Assembly: GCA_945861915.1 (NCBI GenBank)
Contig: CAMAWK010000027.1
Span: 1 to 16,818 of the forward strand
Source of the DNA: Flavobacterium psychrophilum
Lineage (GTDB): Bacteria; Bacteroidota; Bacteroidia; Flavobacteriales; Flavobacteriaceae
DNA: 16,818 nucleotides
Direction: 5' to 3'
Shown here: in pieces, positions 1 through 8,017 of the stretch
Position numbering within the stretch: the stretch's first letter is position 1
Layout: every line of letters begins with the position of its first letter
Notes under the pieces: generated by a model
Database searches by the model: none
The model's input: the letters and a program-made list of their open reading frames with translations, nothing else
What the model was told of the DNA's origin: nothing
Made by a program: the position numbers and the translations under genes

Positions 1-285
1 CCCAGCTACGAAATCATGATGGACGAATTGCGGGATTATCGTTTTTATACCGAAGACATGTTGCATCCTAACCAAACGGCTATTGATTATATTTGGATTC
101 GATTTTTTGAAAATTATGTAGACGAAAAAGAATTTCAAACCATGCAAAAAATTTGCGATATTCAAAAAGCACTTTTGCATAAACCATTTAATCATTCATC
201 TGAAAAGCATCTCAAATTTCTTGAAAATCTAAACCAAAAGATAACTTCTATTGAAGAAAAAATGCGAAATATAGAGTTTAAATAG
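1..285 (+). CDS. GSCFA-domain protein, C-terminal fragment
   Basis: The frame is open from the first base and ends at TAG 283-285, leaving 94 residues; the 5' part lies outside the window. The fragment begins PSYEIMMDELRDYRFY and continues with DMLHPN, the pattern I know from the C-terminal end of GSCFA-domain proteins of Flavobacteriia. That family is related to SGNH/GDSL-like esterases, and the DxxHPN segment resembles the catalytic Asp-His block of that fold. The last 45 residues are charged and probably helical. The true substrate is unknown. The gene converges on the DUF5522 gene, with only three bases between the stop codons. No hairpin terminator separates them. The family assignment is from memory of conserved motifs; the esterase role is inference. 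Confidence 0.75.
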   Translation, partial: PSYEIMMDELRDYRFYTEDMLHPNQTAIDYIWIRFFENYVDEKEFQTMQKICDIQKALLHKPFNHSSEKHLKFLENLNQKITSIEEKMRNIEFK

Positions 286-288
286 CGT

Positions 289-465
289 TTACTTTCTAAT
301 TTCTCCCTTTTTTTTATCAAAGCCATACGGGCAATGGCGGCAACCACTTTTACAGCAATAGCCTCTTTTTAAATGGTGTTTTTCGGTAAAGCACTTGTAT
401 CCTTCGGGAGTAAGATAAAAATCTTCGCCTTCTATTAAACTATTTTCGTTACTTTGGTCATTCAT
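289..465 (-). CDS. DUF5522 small cysteine-rich protein
   Basis: This is a 58-residue ORF on the minus strand, from ATG at 465-463 to TAA at 291-289. The protein has a short acidic N-terminus, then YLTPEGYKCFTEKHH, then the block RGYCCKSGCRHCPYGF. Four cysteines and one histidine lie within nine residues (CCxxxCxHC), with a fifth cysteine upstream in the GYKCF segment. This matches the DUF5522 family found across Bacteroidota. The cysteine cluster suggests zinc or another metal, but no function is established to my knowledge. It is divergent from the HExxH membrane protein, with 28 bases between the start codons, so any promoters must overlap the coding ends. There is only one possible ATG start. 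Confidence in the gene is high; its function is unknown. Confidence 0.8.
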   Translation of the reverse strand: MNDQSNENSLIEGEDFYLTPEGYKCFTEKHHLKRGYCCKSGCRHCPYGFDKKKGEIRK

Positions 466-493
466 GGTTGCAAATTTATACAGTTTATAACAG

Positions 494-835
494 ATGTTTT
501 ATATTGTTACTAAATATTTATTCCCAAAATCGTATCGAGGCTTTGCTTTGTTTCCTTTTGTATTTATAAAATACAAATCAGATAAAAAAAATCCTGTTTT
601 TATCAACCACGAAAAAATACACCTTCGCCAGCAACTCGAATTGCTGATTTTGCCTTTTTTAATATGGTATGTTTTAGAATTTGTTTTTAGACTCATCCAA
701 TATAAAAATTGGGATTTAGGGTATAGAAATATCAGTTTTGAAAGAGAAGCATACCAAAATGAAAAAAAACTGGACTACCTCGAAAAAAGAGCAAATTTTG
801 AATTTATAAATTACATAAAAATAGTAATCAAATAA
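494..835 (+). CDS. small membrane protein with HExxH motif (putative minimal metallopeptidase)
   Basis: The 113-residue protein carries HEKIH at residues 39-43, the zinc-binding HExxH signature of gluzincin-type peptidases. A hydrophobic stretch (about residues 48-68, LELLILPFLIWYVLEFVF) is probably one membrane helix, possibly with a re-entrant first hydrophobic part at 16-26. After the helix comes FEREAYQNE (82-90). Its E85-A86 resembles the ExEAD third-ligand motif of M48 and M56 peptidases, although the Asp is replaced by Tyr. I recognise it as a conserved small hypothetical protein of Flavobacteria without an assigned activity. It stands alone, divergent from the DUF5522 gene and separated from the next gene by 126 bases. 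The motifs are seen directly; peptidase activity is inference, and the protein could equally be a non-catalytic relative. Confidence 0.7.
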   Translation: MFYIVTKYLFPKSYRGFALFPFVFIKYKSDKKNPVFINHEKIHLRQQLELLILPFLIWYVLEFVFRLIQYKNWDLGYRNISFEREAYQNEKKLDYLEKRANFEFINYIKIVIK

Positions 836-934
836 ATTATTTAATAAAAAAACAGAAAAATATTACTTTTCATGTAAAAAATCTGTTTAAATGCAATTTT
901 TATCGATAAAATACATTATTTGATTTTTTTTGTT

Positions 935-942
935 TAATATTG
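935..942 (+). promoter_or_regulatory. candidate Bacteroidota -7 box for the 962-6617 operon
   Basis: TAATATTG matches TAnnTTTG at all but one position and lies 19 bases before the ATG at 962. I see no good -33 TTG at 17-23 bases upstream; the nearest TTTG (919-922) is too close. The 836-961 gap is otherwise AT-rich and featureless, and this is its best promoter candidate. Confidence 0.35.
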
Positions 943-961
943 CTAAACCAAATTAGATAAA

Positions 962-1843
962 ATGAAACCTATTAATTGTAAATCAAGAGTTATTATGACT
1001 TTCATTGTAGGGTCAATAGTATTATTTTTTAACCAATCATTGGCTCAAGTGGGGATCGGTACCACAACTCCCCTCTCTACGTTTGAAGTAAATGGATCAA
1101 TGGGTCAAACCATCACTACTGTTTCTTCTGATTTAACATTAGATACTTCGCATAATGTAATAGTTTCTAATAATGGTTCAGTTGCCAAAACTATTACTCT
1201 TCCTTCTGCTATCGGGATTAAAGGTCGTGTTTATACTATTAAAAGAAGTGAAACTAGCACTGCAAATAGTACGATTGCAACTAGTCTTTCTCAAAAAATT
1301 GATGGCGAATTGAGTTTCCTATTAACACAATCAAAACAATATATAACACTAATTAGTGATGGAGCCGATTGGAAAATTATTGGAACTTCTGTACCGCAAA
1401 CTCCAGTTGGAGAACTCAGTTATTTCAGTACAACTGGAACAGTAATTTCGACAAACGCATCAACTACAGATGGAAGTTCTAACCTGTTTTTTTGCAATCC
1501 AGTTACAACCGTTTCCGCAAATAGTGTAGACTTTAGCTCCTCAGAAAATGGAAAACTTAAATATATAGGAGCAACTAAAAAATCTTTCCGAATAACAGCT
1601 ACAGTATCAGCTTCGACTAACGCTTCTGGATCTTATATTTTTCAATTAAAAAAAACAAATGGTAATTTTCTACCTACTTCCAGAGTGATTGAAAAACTTC
1701 TAGTTTCGGAAGAAAAAACAGCGAGTTTACAAGCTTTGGTAACTCTTGACCCCAACGACTCAATCGAACTTTGGGTAGGTAAAATTGGCGAAACAGGAAG
1801 TGTTACTATTAAATCCCTCAACCTTTTTGCTTCAGGATTATGA
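962..1843 (+). CDS. secreted protein with GIGTTTP N-terminus and tail-fibre-like C-terminal module
   Basis: The 293-residue protein has a signal peptide of about 28 residues (hydrophobic IVGSIVLFFNQSLAQ), then QVGIGTTTPLSTFEVNG, the typical start of flavobacterial exported surface proteins. Residues about 45-150 contain a beta-rich segment ending in LISDGADWKIIG. It resembles the repeat found in tail-fibre and bacterial surface proteins (TLPSAIGIKGRVYTIK ... DGADWKIIG). The last ~100 residues (KLKYIGATKKSFRIT ... ALVTLDPNDSIELWVG ... VTIKSLNLFAS) resemble a C1q/TNF-like jelly-roll module seen in phage structural proteins. No T9SS C-terminal domain is visible, so the export route past the periplasm is unclear. 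It overlaps the next gene by four bases (ATGA), which suggests translational coupling and a functional pair. Secretion is well supported; function is unknown. Confidence 0.75.
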   Translation: MKPINCKSRVIMTFIVGSIVLFFNQSLAQVGIGTTTPLSTFEVNGSMGQTITTVSSDLTLDTSHNVIVSNNGSVAKTITLPSAIGIKGRVYTIKRSETSTANSTIATSLSQKIDGELSFLLTQSKQYITLISDGADWKIIGTSVPQTPVGELSYFSTTGTVISTNASTTDGSSNLFFCNPVTTVSANSVDFSSSENGKLKYIGATKKSFRITATVSASTNASGSYIFQLKKTNGNFLPTSRVIEKLLVSEEKTASLQALVTLDPNDSIELWVGKIGETGSVTIKSLNLFASGL

Positions 1844-3603
1844 AATCGGAAATAGGATATAAAATAGGGTTCAGTATTGTGTTATTTCTAGTTAACACTC
1901 TAGCAATTGCACAACTATTTGTAGGTTCAAATTCGTATGTTTATACAAGTAATCAGGTTGTTTTTATCGAAAAAGATTTAGAACTCAATAGTCCAACAAG
2001 TAATTTCTATTTAAGAGATAATGGACAATTAATACAAGGAACAACTAGTTCAGGAGCAAATAAAGGCAACGGAAACTTATCGGTTTTTCAAGAAGGAAAT
2101 GCTAACAATTTTCAGTTCAATTATTGGTGTTCCCCAGTTGGAAATAGTGAAACGCTCACTTCTGAAAATACTCTTTTTGGAATAAAACAACTTGGAATTC
2201 CTACTTCGCTAACCGAATCCATAGCTGCAATTTTATTACCGGCTAACATTTATGACGGAACGGCTTCACCGTTAAAAATCGCTCCTTATTGGGTTTATAA
2301 ATTCACCAACAAAACCACTTATTCTGACTGGACTCAAGCAGGATCGACCATGACAATCGCTCCTGGTGAAGGATTCACCATGAAAGGGAGTTCAGGAACC
2401 AATTCAATCACAATAAATGGTGTTAAAAATAATCCTGACGGAAATCACCAGCGGTATGACTTTAGAGGAAAACCGAATGACGGAACCATTTCGATTCCAG
2501 TTTTACCCAATGAATTAACACTAACTGGAAACCCCTATCCATCGGCTGTAAATCTTCAAGATTTTTTAAATAGCGAAACCAATTGCACAGGAATTGCCTA
2601 TTTCTGGCAACAAGATAAAACTCAAAACTCTCATTTTATAGCTGATTACAAAGGCGGTTATGCTACTTATTCTGGCGCAAACATTTATGTTCCCGCTCCA
2701 TTTTATCAATATGATGGCTCTGGAAATGCCATTACAACTTTAAATAGTAATGCTACTCTTTACGAAAGAAAGTACACTCCTATTGGTCAAGGTTTTATGA
2801 TAAAAGGACTCCAAAAAGGAACTGTTCAAATGAAAAACAACTACCGAGTATTCGTATCTGAAAGTCCAGCAAATTCTTCACAATTTGAAAAGAGATCTAA
2901 TACAGAAAAGACATCTAATGCAAACACAAATTCTTTAATTCGATTTAATACTTTATTAAATAATGGACCGATTAGCCAAACTATATTAGCTTTTAATCCT
3001 CAATATACTGATGGAATAGACCGATCAAAAGACGCTTCCTCACTCCATAATAATCCTGCAAATGTCTATTTTTTAATTGGTGGAAAAGAATATGTAATCA
3101 ATTCTTTGGCTTTTGACAGTAACAAAAAAATACCTATCGGTTTTAGAAATGTTTCACAGGCAAACTATAAAATTACAGTGAATGAAATAGTAAATTTGCC
3201 AGAAGCTGAAAATGTCTATTTACACGATAAAACAACCGATTTGTATCATGATATAAAAAACAGTTTTTACGAACTTACTTTAGCCGCTGGTACAAATAAT
3301 ACTCGCTACGAAATCACATTCAAAAACAATACTTTAGGTACTGATGAAGTACTAAAAAAAGACCTTTTTCTGTTTCAAAATAATACCGAAAAAATGCTAA
3401 ATGTGAGCAATCCAACACAAAAAGAATTAGGCACAATCAATCTTTACGACATTGTGGGACGATTGATTTTTCAGAAAACGGATTTAGGAAATGAATCAAT
3501 CCTTCAAATTTCAACTTCAAATTTAAATGACGGAATTTATATTGTTAAGTTGACAGCCGAAAATCAGCTAGAATTAAGTAAAAAAATTATAGTTAAAAAT
3601 TAA
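1840..3603 (+). CDS. T9SS type A sorting-domain surface protein
   Basis: This 587-residue protein has a signal peptide (about 1-24, ending LAIAQ). The body is a large beta-rich region with flavobacterial cargo motifs such as NFQFNYWCSPVG, YWVYKFTN, PGEGFTMKG, YDFRGKPNDG, LTGNPYPSAV and GQGFMIKG. Residues about 500-587 form a type A T9SS C-terminal domain: LFLFQN near its start, then LNVSNP, INLYDIVGRLI, STSNLNDGIYIVKLTAE and a lysine-rich end. The domain would direct the protein across the outer membrane through the gliding/T9SS machinery. It starts within the stop of the preceding gene and ends five bases before a metabolic gene, so it is probably cotranscribed with both. No enzymatic motif is recognised; it is probably a structural or adhesive surface protein. 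The cargo assignment is firm, the molecular role is not known. Confidence 0.85.
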   Translation: MKSEIGYKIGFSIVLFLVNTLAIAQLFVGSNSYVYTSNQVVFIEKDLELNSPTSNFYLRDNGQLIQGTTSSGANKGNGNLSVFQEGNANNFQFNYWCSPVGNSETLTSENTLFGIKQLGIPTSLTESIAAILLPANIYDGTASPLKIAPYWVYKFTNKTTYSDWTQAGSTMTIAPGEGFTMKGSSGTNSITINGVKNNPDGNHQRYDFRGKPNDGTISIPVLPNELTLTGNPYPSAVNLQDFLNSETNCTGIAYFWQQDKTQNSHFIADYKGGYATYSGANIYVPAPFYQYDGSGNAITTLNSNATLYERKYTPIGQGFMIKGLQKGTVQMKNNYRVFVSESPANSSQFEKRSNTEKTSNANTNSLIRFNTLLNNGPISQTILAFNPQYTDGIDRSKDASSLHNNPANVYFLIGGKEYVINSLAFDSNKKIPIGFRNVSQANYKITVNEIVNLPEAENVYLHDKTTDLYHDIKNSFYELTLAAGTNNTRYEITFKNNTLGTDEVLKKDLFLFQNNTEKMLNVSNPTQKELGTINLYDIVGRLIFQKTDLGNESILQISTSNLNDGIYIVKLTAENQLELSKKIIVKN

Positions 3604-3608
3604 CTATT

Positions 3609-4505
3609 TTGAATCAGCCGCTATTATTATCGCTCCCAAAAGGAATTTCAGTGTTTTTCAAGCGAGAGGATTTAATTCATCCTTTTGTTTCAGGCAACAA
3701 ATTTCGAAAACTAAAATACAATTTACTACAAGCAAAAACCGAAAATAAGTCTAGTTTACTCACTTTTGGAGGTGCATTTTCAAACCATATTGCCGCTGTT
3801 GCTTATGCTGGAAAAGAGAATGGTTTCCAAACCATTGGAATTATTCGAGGCGATGAATTGACAGAAAAAATAGCCTCTAATCCGACCTTACAATTTGCTC
3901 AAGATTGCGGAATGCATTTAGAATTTGTAACGAGAGACGAATATCGTCAGAAAAATGAAGTTGCTTTTTTGGAGAATTTAAAAAACAAGTTCGGTAATTT
4001 TTACCTTATCCCTGAGGGAGGAACCAATGAACTAGCAATAAAAGGCTGCGAAGAAATTTTAACTGCGCAGGATTCCGATTTTGATTTTATTTGCTGCGCT
4101 GTGGGAACTGGCGGGACAATTTCGGGTCTCATTAATAGCGCTTTGCCTTATCAAAAAGTTTTAGGATTTCCTGCCTTAAAAGGCGATTTTTTACAAAATG
4201 AAATTCGTATTTTTGCCAAGAATCAAAACTGGGAATTACTAACTGATTATCATTTTGGCGGGTACGGAAAAGTGACTACCGATTTAATCGCTTTTATCAA
4301 TGATTTTTATAGTAAAACTAAAATTCCTTTAGACCCGATTTATACTGGAAAGATGGTTTTTGGCATTTTGGACTTGATAGAAAAAAATTATTTTAAAGAA
4401 GATTCAAAAATTTTACTCATTCACACAGGAGGAATTCAGGGAATTCAGGGAATGAACTTAAAATTGGAAGCAAAAAAATTACAAACACTCATTTTCAATG
4501 ATTAA
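3609..4505 (+). CDS. PLP-dependent D-cysteine desulfhydrase / ACC deaminase family enzyme
   Basis: The 298-residue protein belongs to the fold-type II PLP enzymes of the 1-aminocyclopropane-1-carboxylate deaminase/D-cysteine desulfhydrase family. KREDLIHPFVSGNKFRKLKYN contains the probable Schiff-base lysine at residue 31 (SGNK). FGGAFSNH (53-60) is the substrate/carboxylate loop. IPEGGTNELAIKGCEE and AVGTGGTISGLI form the phosphate-binding region. Family members cleave D-cysteine to pyruvate, ammonia and sulfide, or deaminate ACC; which applies here cannot be told from sequence alone. The start is TTG at 3609, because the frame is closed by TAA at 3594-3596 and no ATG lies between. The start is five bases after the upstream stop, consistent with coupled translation. 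It overlaps the next gene by eight bases. Confidence 0.85.
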   Translation: MNQPLLLSLPKGISVFFKREDLIHPFVSGNKFRKLKYNLLQAKTENKSSLLTFGGAFSNHIAAVAYAGKENGFQTIGIIRGDELTEKIASNPTLQFAQDCGMHLEFVTRDEYRQKNEVAFLENLKNKFGNFYLIPEGGTNELAIKGCEEILTAQDSDFDFICCAVGTGGTISGLINSALPYQKVLGFPALKGDFLQNEIRIFAKNQNWELLTDYHFGGYGKVTTDLIAFINDFYSKTKIPLDPIYTGKMVFGILDLIEKNYFKEDSKILLIHTGGIQGIQGMNLKLEAKKLQTLIFND

Positions 4506-5325
4506 AAACAGCTTTCTTTTACTTTTAACCATTTTCATCGTGAGTTGCAACACGAGCAAATCGGTGATTCAAACCTCTAAAAATGGCACTTCTTCTGTCG
4601 ATATTAAAAAAAGAGAAAGTTCGAGAAAGACACCATCAAATTATTCAAAATCCGAAACATTAGAGGCCAGCATTCGAGTAAAAGTAACTCAAGAAATGGT
4701 TTTGAACTACATTCAAAATTATAAAACAATTGCTCAAGCAAATATGAAAAAACAGGGCATTCCAGCCAGTATTATTTTAGCACAAGCCCTTTTAGAATCA
4801 GGTTCAGGCACAGGAACATTATGCGTTCAGGCAAATAATCATTTTGGTATCAAATGCGGAAGTGATTGGTCAGGTCAATCCGTAAAATACAACGATGATG
4901 CTGTTGACGAATGTTTTAGAAAATATAAAAATCCAGCTGATTCTTTTAACGATCATTCGCTTTTTTTAACTGGAAAAAAAAGATATGCTGCTTTATTCAA
5001 GTTAAACCCAACCGATTATAAAGCGTGGGCATTTGAACTCAAGGAAGCAGGATATGCAACGGATACTCAATATCCAACTAAATTAATAACCTTGATAGAA
5101 AAATATCAATTGTATCAATATGATGAAAACAACAATTCGTATCGTTCAAATTCAGAGAAAATAACCAATCGAAACTTGGATTTTGACAGTCATATTGTTG
5201 TAAAAGGAGACACATTGTATTCTATTTCTAAAAAATATAATGTTTCTATTGACGATTTAAAAAGAAACAACAAGCTAGAAAACGACGCTTTAGCCGTTGG
5301 GCAAACCATAAATATCTTAAAATAA
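4498..5325 (+). CDS. lipoprotein glucosaminidase with C-terminal LysM domain
   Basis: The 275-residue protein has a lipoprotein signal peptide with lipobox IVSC (Cys17) and a Ser/Lys-rich linker to about residue 55. A glucosaminidase (FlgJ/LytD-like, GH73-type) domain covers about 65-205. Glu100 in [12 protein letters not shown] is the probable catalytic acid, followed by NNHFGIKCG, the Tyr in [22 protein letters not shown] and a final [13 protein letters not shown] single LysM domain (about 232-274, [18 protein letters not shown] ... VGQTINIL) binds peptidoglycan. It should cut N-acetylglucosamine linkages in the glycan strands from the periplasmic or outer membrane face. The start overlaps the preceding gene by eight bases, and hemL follows after five. 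The domain order is typical of Flavobacteria. Confidence 0.9.
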   Translation: MIKNSFLLLLTIFIVSCNTSKSVIQTSKNGTSSVDIKKRESSRKTPSNYSKSETLEASIRVKVTQEMVLNYIQNYKTIAQANMKKQGIPASIILAQALLESGSGTGTLCVQANNHFGIKCGSDWSGQSVKYNDDAVDECFRKYKNPADSFNDHSLFLTGKKRYAALFKLNPTDYKAWAFELKEAGYATDTQYPTKLITLIEKYQLYQYDENNNSYRSNSEKITNRNLDFDSHIVVKGDTLYSISKKYNVSIDDLKRNNKLENDALAVGQTINILK

Positions 5326-5330
5326 TAAAC

Positions 5331-6617
5331 ATGTTATATCAAAGAAGCAGTCAGCTTTTTGCTGAAGCGGAAAAAGTAATATCCGGGGGTGTAAACTCAC
5401 CCGTTAGAGCCTTCAAAGCTGTTGGAGGGACACCCATTTTTGTTAAAAGTGCAAAAGGAGCTTATTTGTTCGATGAAGATGGGAATAAATTAATTGATTA
5501 TATCAATTCATGGGGCCCTATGATACTAGGTCATGCTTTTCAACCCGTAGTAGATACTGTAATCGAAAAAGCCAAATTAGGAACTTCTTTTGGTATGCCA
5601 ACCGAATTAGAAACTCAAATAGCAACCTTAGCTGTCGAAATGGTGCCTAATATTGATAAAATCAGATTTGTAAATTCTGGTACCGAAGCTTGCATGAGCG
5701 CTATCAGACTGGCTCGTGGATTTACCAAAAAAGATAAAATAATAAAATTTGCGGGTTGTTATCACGGACACTCTGACTCTTTTTTAATTCAAGCTGGAAG
5801 TGGCGCTGTCACTTTTGGATCGCCAAACAGTCCGGGTGTTACCGTTGGAACTGCCAAAGATACTTTACTAGCAACTTATAATGATGTAGAAAATGTAGCT
5901 GAATTAATTGCAGCCAATCCGAATGAGATTGCAGCAATTATCATCGAACCTGTAGCAGGAAATATGGGCTGTATTCCTCCTAAAAATGGATTTTTGGAAG
6001 GCATTCGCCAATTGTGTACCGAGAATGAAATTCTACTCATTTTTGACGAAGTAATGACAGGATTCCGATTAGCCCGAGGAGGCGTTCAAGAATTATTGAA
6101 TATCAAAGCCGATATTGTTTGTTTCGGGAAAGTGATTGGCGGCGGTTTACCCGTTGGCGCTTTTGCAGCCAGAAACGAAATAATGAATTATCTAGCGCCA
6201 CTAGGTCCTGTGTATCAAGCAGGAACATTATCGGGAAATCCGTTGGCAATGGCAGCAGGATTAGCCATGCTTCAAGCCTTAGAAAAAGACAAAACCGTTT
6301 TTAAAAGATTAGAAGAAAAAACAGCTTACTTAGCCGCCGGAATAGACCGCGTTTTAAAAGCAAACAAAATAATTTTTACCGTCAACCAAATAGGCTCCAT
6401 GATTTCAGTGCATTTTGATGAAAATCCAGTTACCGATTTTCAATCTGCTGCAAAAGGAGATAATGCAACTTTCAAAAAATTCTTTCACGGTTTGTTGAAA
6501 GAAGGTATTTACATTGCGCCTTCTGCTTACGAAAGTTGGTTTATTACGGATGCGCTTACTTATGAAGATTTAGATTTTACTATCAACGCCATTGACAAAG
6601 TTTCAAAAACGTTTTAG
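5331..6617 (+). CDS. hemL: glutamate-1-semialdehyde 2,1-aminomutase
   Basis: HemL converts glutamate-1-semialdehyde to 5-aminolevulinate in the C5 pathway of haem biosynthesis, in the cytoplasm, with PLP/PMP. The 428-residue length is normal for the family. Visible motifs are [15 protein letters not shown] near the N-terminus, [19 protein letters not shown] (phosphate and substrate region), [33 protein letters not shown] and [14 protein letters not shown] with the PLP lysine at residue 267. [13 protein letters not shown] follows, and the C-terminus is complete. It is the last gene of the apparent 962-6617 operon, five bases after the glucosaminidase gene. A small A/T-rich hairpin (about 6631-6646) and a large nested inverted repeat follow it. 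Identification is firm. Confidence 0.97.
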   Translation: MLYQRSSQLFAEAEKVISGGVNSPVRAFKAVGGTPIFVKSAKGAYLFDEDGNKLIDYINSWGPMILGHAFQPVVDTVIEKAKLGTSFGMPTELETQIATLAVEMVPNIDKIRFVNSGTEACMSAIRLARGFTKKDKIIKFAGCYHGHSDSFLIQAGSGAVTFGSPNSPGVTVGTAKDTLLATYNDVENVAELIAANPNEIAAIIIEPVAGNMGCIPPKNGFLEGIRQLCTENEILLIFDEVMTGFRLARGGVQELLNIKADIVCFGKVIGGGLPVGAFAARNEIMNYLAPLGPVYQAGTLSGNPLAMAAGLAMLQALEKDKTVFKRLEEKTAYLAAGIDRVLKANKIIFTVNQIGSMISVHFDENPVTDFQSAAKGDNATFKKFFHGLLKEGIYIAPSAYESWFITDALTYEDLDFTINAIDKVSKTF

Positions 6618-6646
6618 ATTTTAACTTAAAAAAAACAGTTGTTTTT

Positions 6647-6755
6647 AACCCGTTGGGTGTAATTATTAAAACAAGTTTGATGAAAAATTTTTAACAAATT
6701 GACCTGTCTGCCGACAGGTCTATTTGTTAAAAAAATGAATTACACGCAACGGGTT
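6647..6755. repeat. nested inverted repeat between convergent genes
   Basis: Two palindromes are nested. The outer arms (6647-6664 and 6738-6755, starting AACCCGTTGGGTGTAATT) are 18 bases with one mismatch. The inner arms (6688-6708 and 6713-6733) are 21 bases with one mismatch around a four-base TGCC loop, with the GC-rich core GACCTGTC/GACAGGTC. The spacers between outer and inner arms are unequal (23 bases on the left, 4 on the right). The structure fills the gap between hemL and the convergent aminotransferase, so it may end transcription from both sides. However, no long U-tract follows the inner stem in either direction, so classical intrinsic termination is uncertain. The inner core resembles palindromes I have seen repeated in flavobacterial genomes (from memory). 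Confidence 0.8.
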
Positions 6756-6760
6756 TATTT

Positions 6761-7888
6761 CTACAAAAATTCTAAAACACTATCAGTTATAAATTGGATT
6801 TGCTCATCATCTAATTCGGTGTGCATAGGCAATGAAATCACTTCTTTGACCAATTGATTGGTAATTGGAAAATGTTCTTCCTTATATCTTACATCAACAT
6901 ACGCTTTTTGGGAATGCAACGGAATGGGATAATAAATAGCGCAAGGAATTCCTTTGTTGAGTAAATGCTGCATCAAACCATCTCGGTCACCATCAATAAT
7001 TCGAAGCGTGTATTGGTGAAAAACATGACAATCACAAATGTCGCAAATACTCGGTGCAATTATATTTTTATGCCCTTCGAAAGCGGCTGTATATTTACGA
7101 GCAACCTCTTGACGGGATGTATTGTATTGATCCAAAAAAGGCAATTTAGCATTTAAAACCGCCGCTTGAATACTATCTAATCTAGAGTTCACACCCACTA
7201 CATCATGATGATAACGTTCATACATTCCGTGATTGACAATCCCTCTAATTTTGTGTGCCAATGCATCGTCATTGGTAAAAATGGCACCACCGTCGCCATA
7301 ACAACCTAAATTTTTAGACGGAAAAAAGGAAGTTGACCCAACATGACCAATCGTTCCTGCTTTCTTTTTAGTACCATCCGAAAACCTGCAATTGGCCCCA
7401 ATTGCTTGCGCATTATCTTCGATTACATACAAATTATGCTCGTTGGCAATAACCATAATCGCTTCCATATTTGCCGCACGACCAAATAAATGAACTGGAA
7501 CAATCGCTTTGGTTTTGGGCGTTATCGCTTTTTTAATCGCTTCAATTGAAATATTCATATTCACTAAATCAACATCGACCAAAACAGGTGTGAGTTGTAA
7601 CAAAGCAATGACTTCAACCGTGGCAGCAAAAGTAAAATCGGCAGTAATTACCTCATCTCCGGGTTTCAAATCCAAGCCCATCATGGCAATTTGCAAAGCA
7701 TCGGTTCCGTTGGCACAAGGAATTACATGTTTTACGCCTAAGTATTCTTCCAAAGTTTTTTGGAATTGATGAACCAAAGGACCATTAATGTAGGCATTAG
7801 TATCCAACACTTCTTGAATTGAAGTATTGACGGTTTCCTTTATTTTTTCGTATTGACCTTTGAGGTCAACCATTTGTATTTTTTTCAT
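6761..7888 (-). CDS. DegT/DnrJ/EryC1/StrS family sugar aminotransferase
   Basis: The 375-residue protein is a complete PLP-dependent aminotransferase of the DegT/DnrJ/EryC1/StrS (WecE/ArnB-like) family. These enzymes add an amino group to a nucleotide-linked keto sugar for LPS, O-antigen or glycan synthesis. Seen in order: MVDLKGQY at the start, NGTDALQIAM (60-69), GDEVITADFTFAAT (77-90), VPVHLFGRAANM, IEDNAQAIGA with Asp158, SFFPSKNLGCYGDGGA with the PLP lysine Lys192, VGVNSRLDSIQAAVL, FHQYTLRI and the C-terminal LPMHTEL segment. The exact sugar cannot be inferred, because the usual partner dehydratase and transferase genes are not adjacent. It diverges from waaA across a 208-base gap, which fits a cell-envelope role. 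The start is ATG at 7888-7886. Confidence 0.9.
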   Translation of the reverse strand: MKKIQMVDLKGQYEKIKETVNTSIQEVLDTNAYINGPLVHQFQKTLEEYLGVKHVIPCANGTDALQIAMMGLDLKPGDEVITADFTFAATVEVIALLQLTPVLVDVDLVNMNISIEAIKKAITPKTKAIVPVHLFGRAANMEAIMVIANEHNLYVIEDNAQAIGANCRFSDGTKKKAGTIGHVGSTSFFPSKNLGCYGDGGAIFTNDDALAHKIRGIVNHGMYERYHHDVVGVNSRLDSIQAAVLNAKLPFLDQYNTSRQEVARKYTAAFEGHKNIIAPSICDICDCHVFHQYTLRIIDGDRDGLMQHLLNKGIPCAIYYPIPLHSQKAYVDVRYKEEHFPITNQLVKEVISLPMHTELDDEQIQFITDSVLEFL

Positions 7889-7890
7889 CT

Positions 7891-7932
7891 TGTCATTGCT
7901 AGGAGTTGCGAGGCACGAAGCAAAGCAATCTC
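7891..7932. repeat. degenerate dispersed-type repeat (GAGGCACGAAGCAA core)
   Basis: TGTCATTGCTAGGAGTTGCG followed by AGGCACGAAGCAAAGCAATCTC resembles the CGTCATTGCGAGGAACGAAGCAATCTC-type element common in intergenic DNA of Bacteroidota (from memory). Here the first half appears interrupted or duplicated. Short arms ATTGCT (7895-7900) and AGCAAT (7924-7929) make it a weak hairpin. It lies just upstream of the aminotransferase ATG, so it would be in its leader if the promoter at 8018-8049 is used. Confidence 0.55.
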
Positions 7933-7959
7933 ATTATATTATTTTTAATCAAATTATTT

Positions 7960-8002
7960 AACCGCAAAGTTTGCAAAGAATCTCGCAAAGTCCACAAAGT
8001 TT
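7960..8002. repeat. GCAAAG-type short repeat array
   Basis: The segment contains four related hexamers, three GCAAAG (7964, 7973, 7985) and one ACAAAG (7994), spaced by 9, 12 and 9 bases after an AACC start. It resembles the AACCGCAAAGTTCGCAAAG-type intergenic repeat of flavobacterial genomes (from memory). No coding potential was seen. It sits in the gap between the divergent aminotransferase and waaA genes. Confidence 0.5.
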
Positions 8003-8017
8003 TTTTAAAGTCGAAAA

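Noticed and set aside
962..1843. Prophage tail-fibre gene
   Set aside because: The C-terminus resembles tail-fibre modules, but the protein has a signal peptide and GIGTTTP start and no phage genes are nearby, so a bacterial surface protein is more likely.
6647..6755. Possible insertion-sequence remnant with terminal inverted repeats
   Set aside because: No transposase fragment and no target-site duplication could be seen; kept only as a nested repeat.
7960..8002. Possible riboswitch or structured leader of the aminotransferase
   Set aside because: The conserved hexamers are direct repeats that do not pair with each other; no known riboswitch core was recognised.
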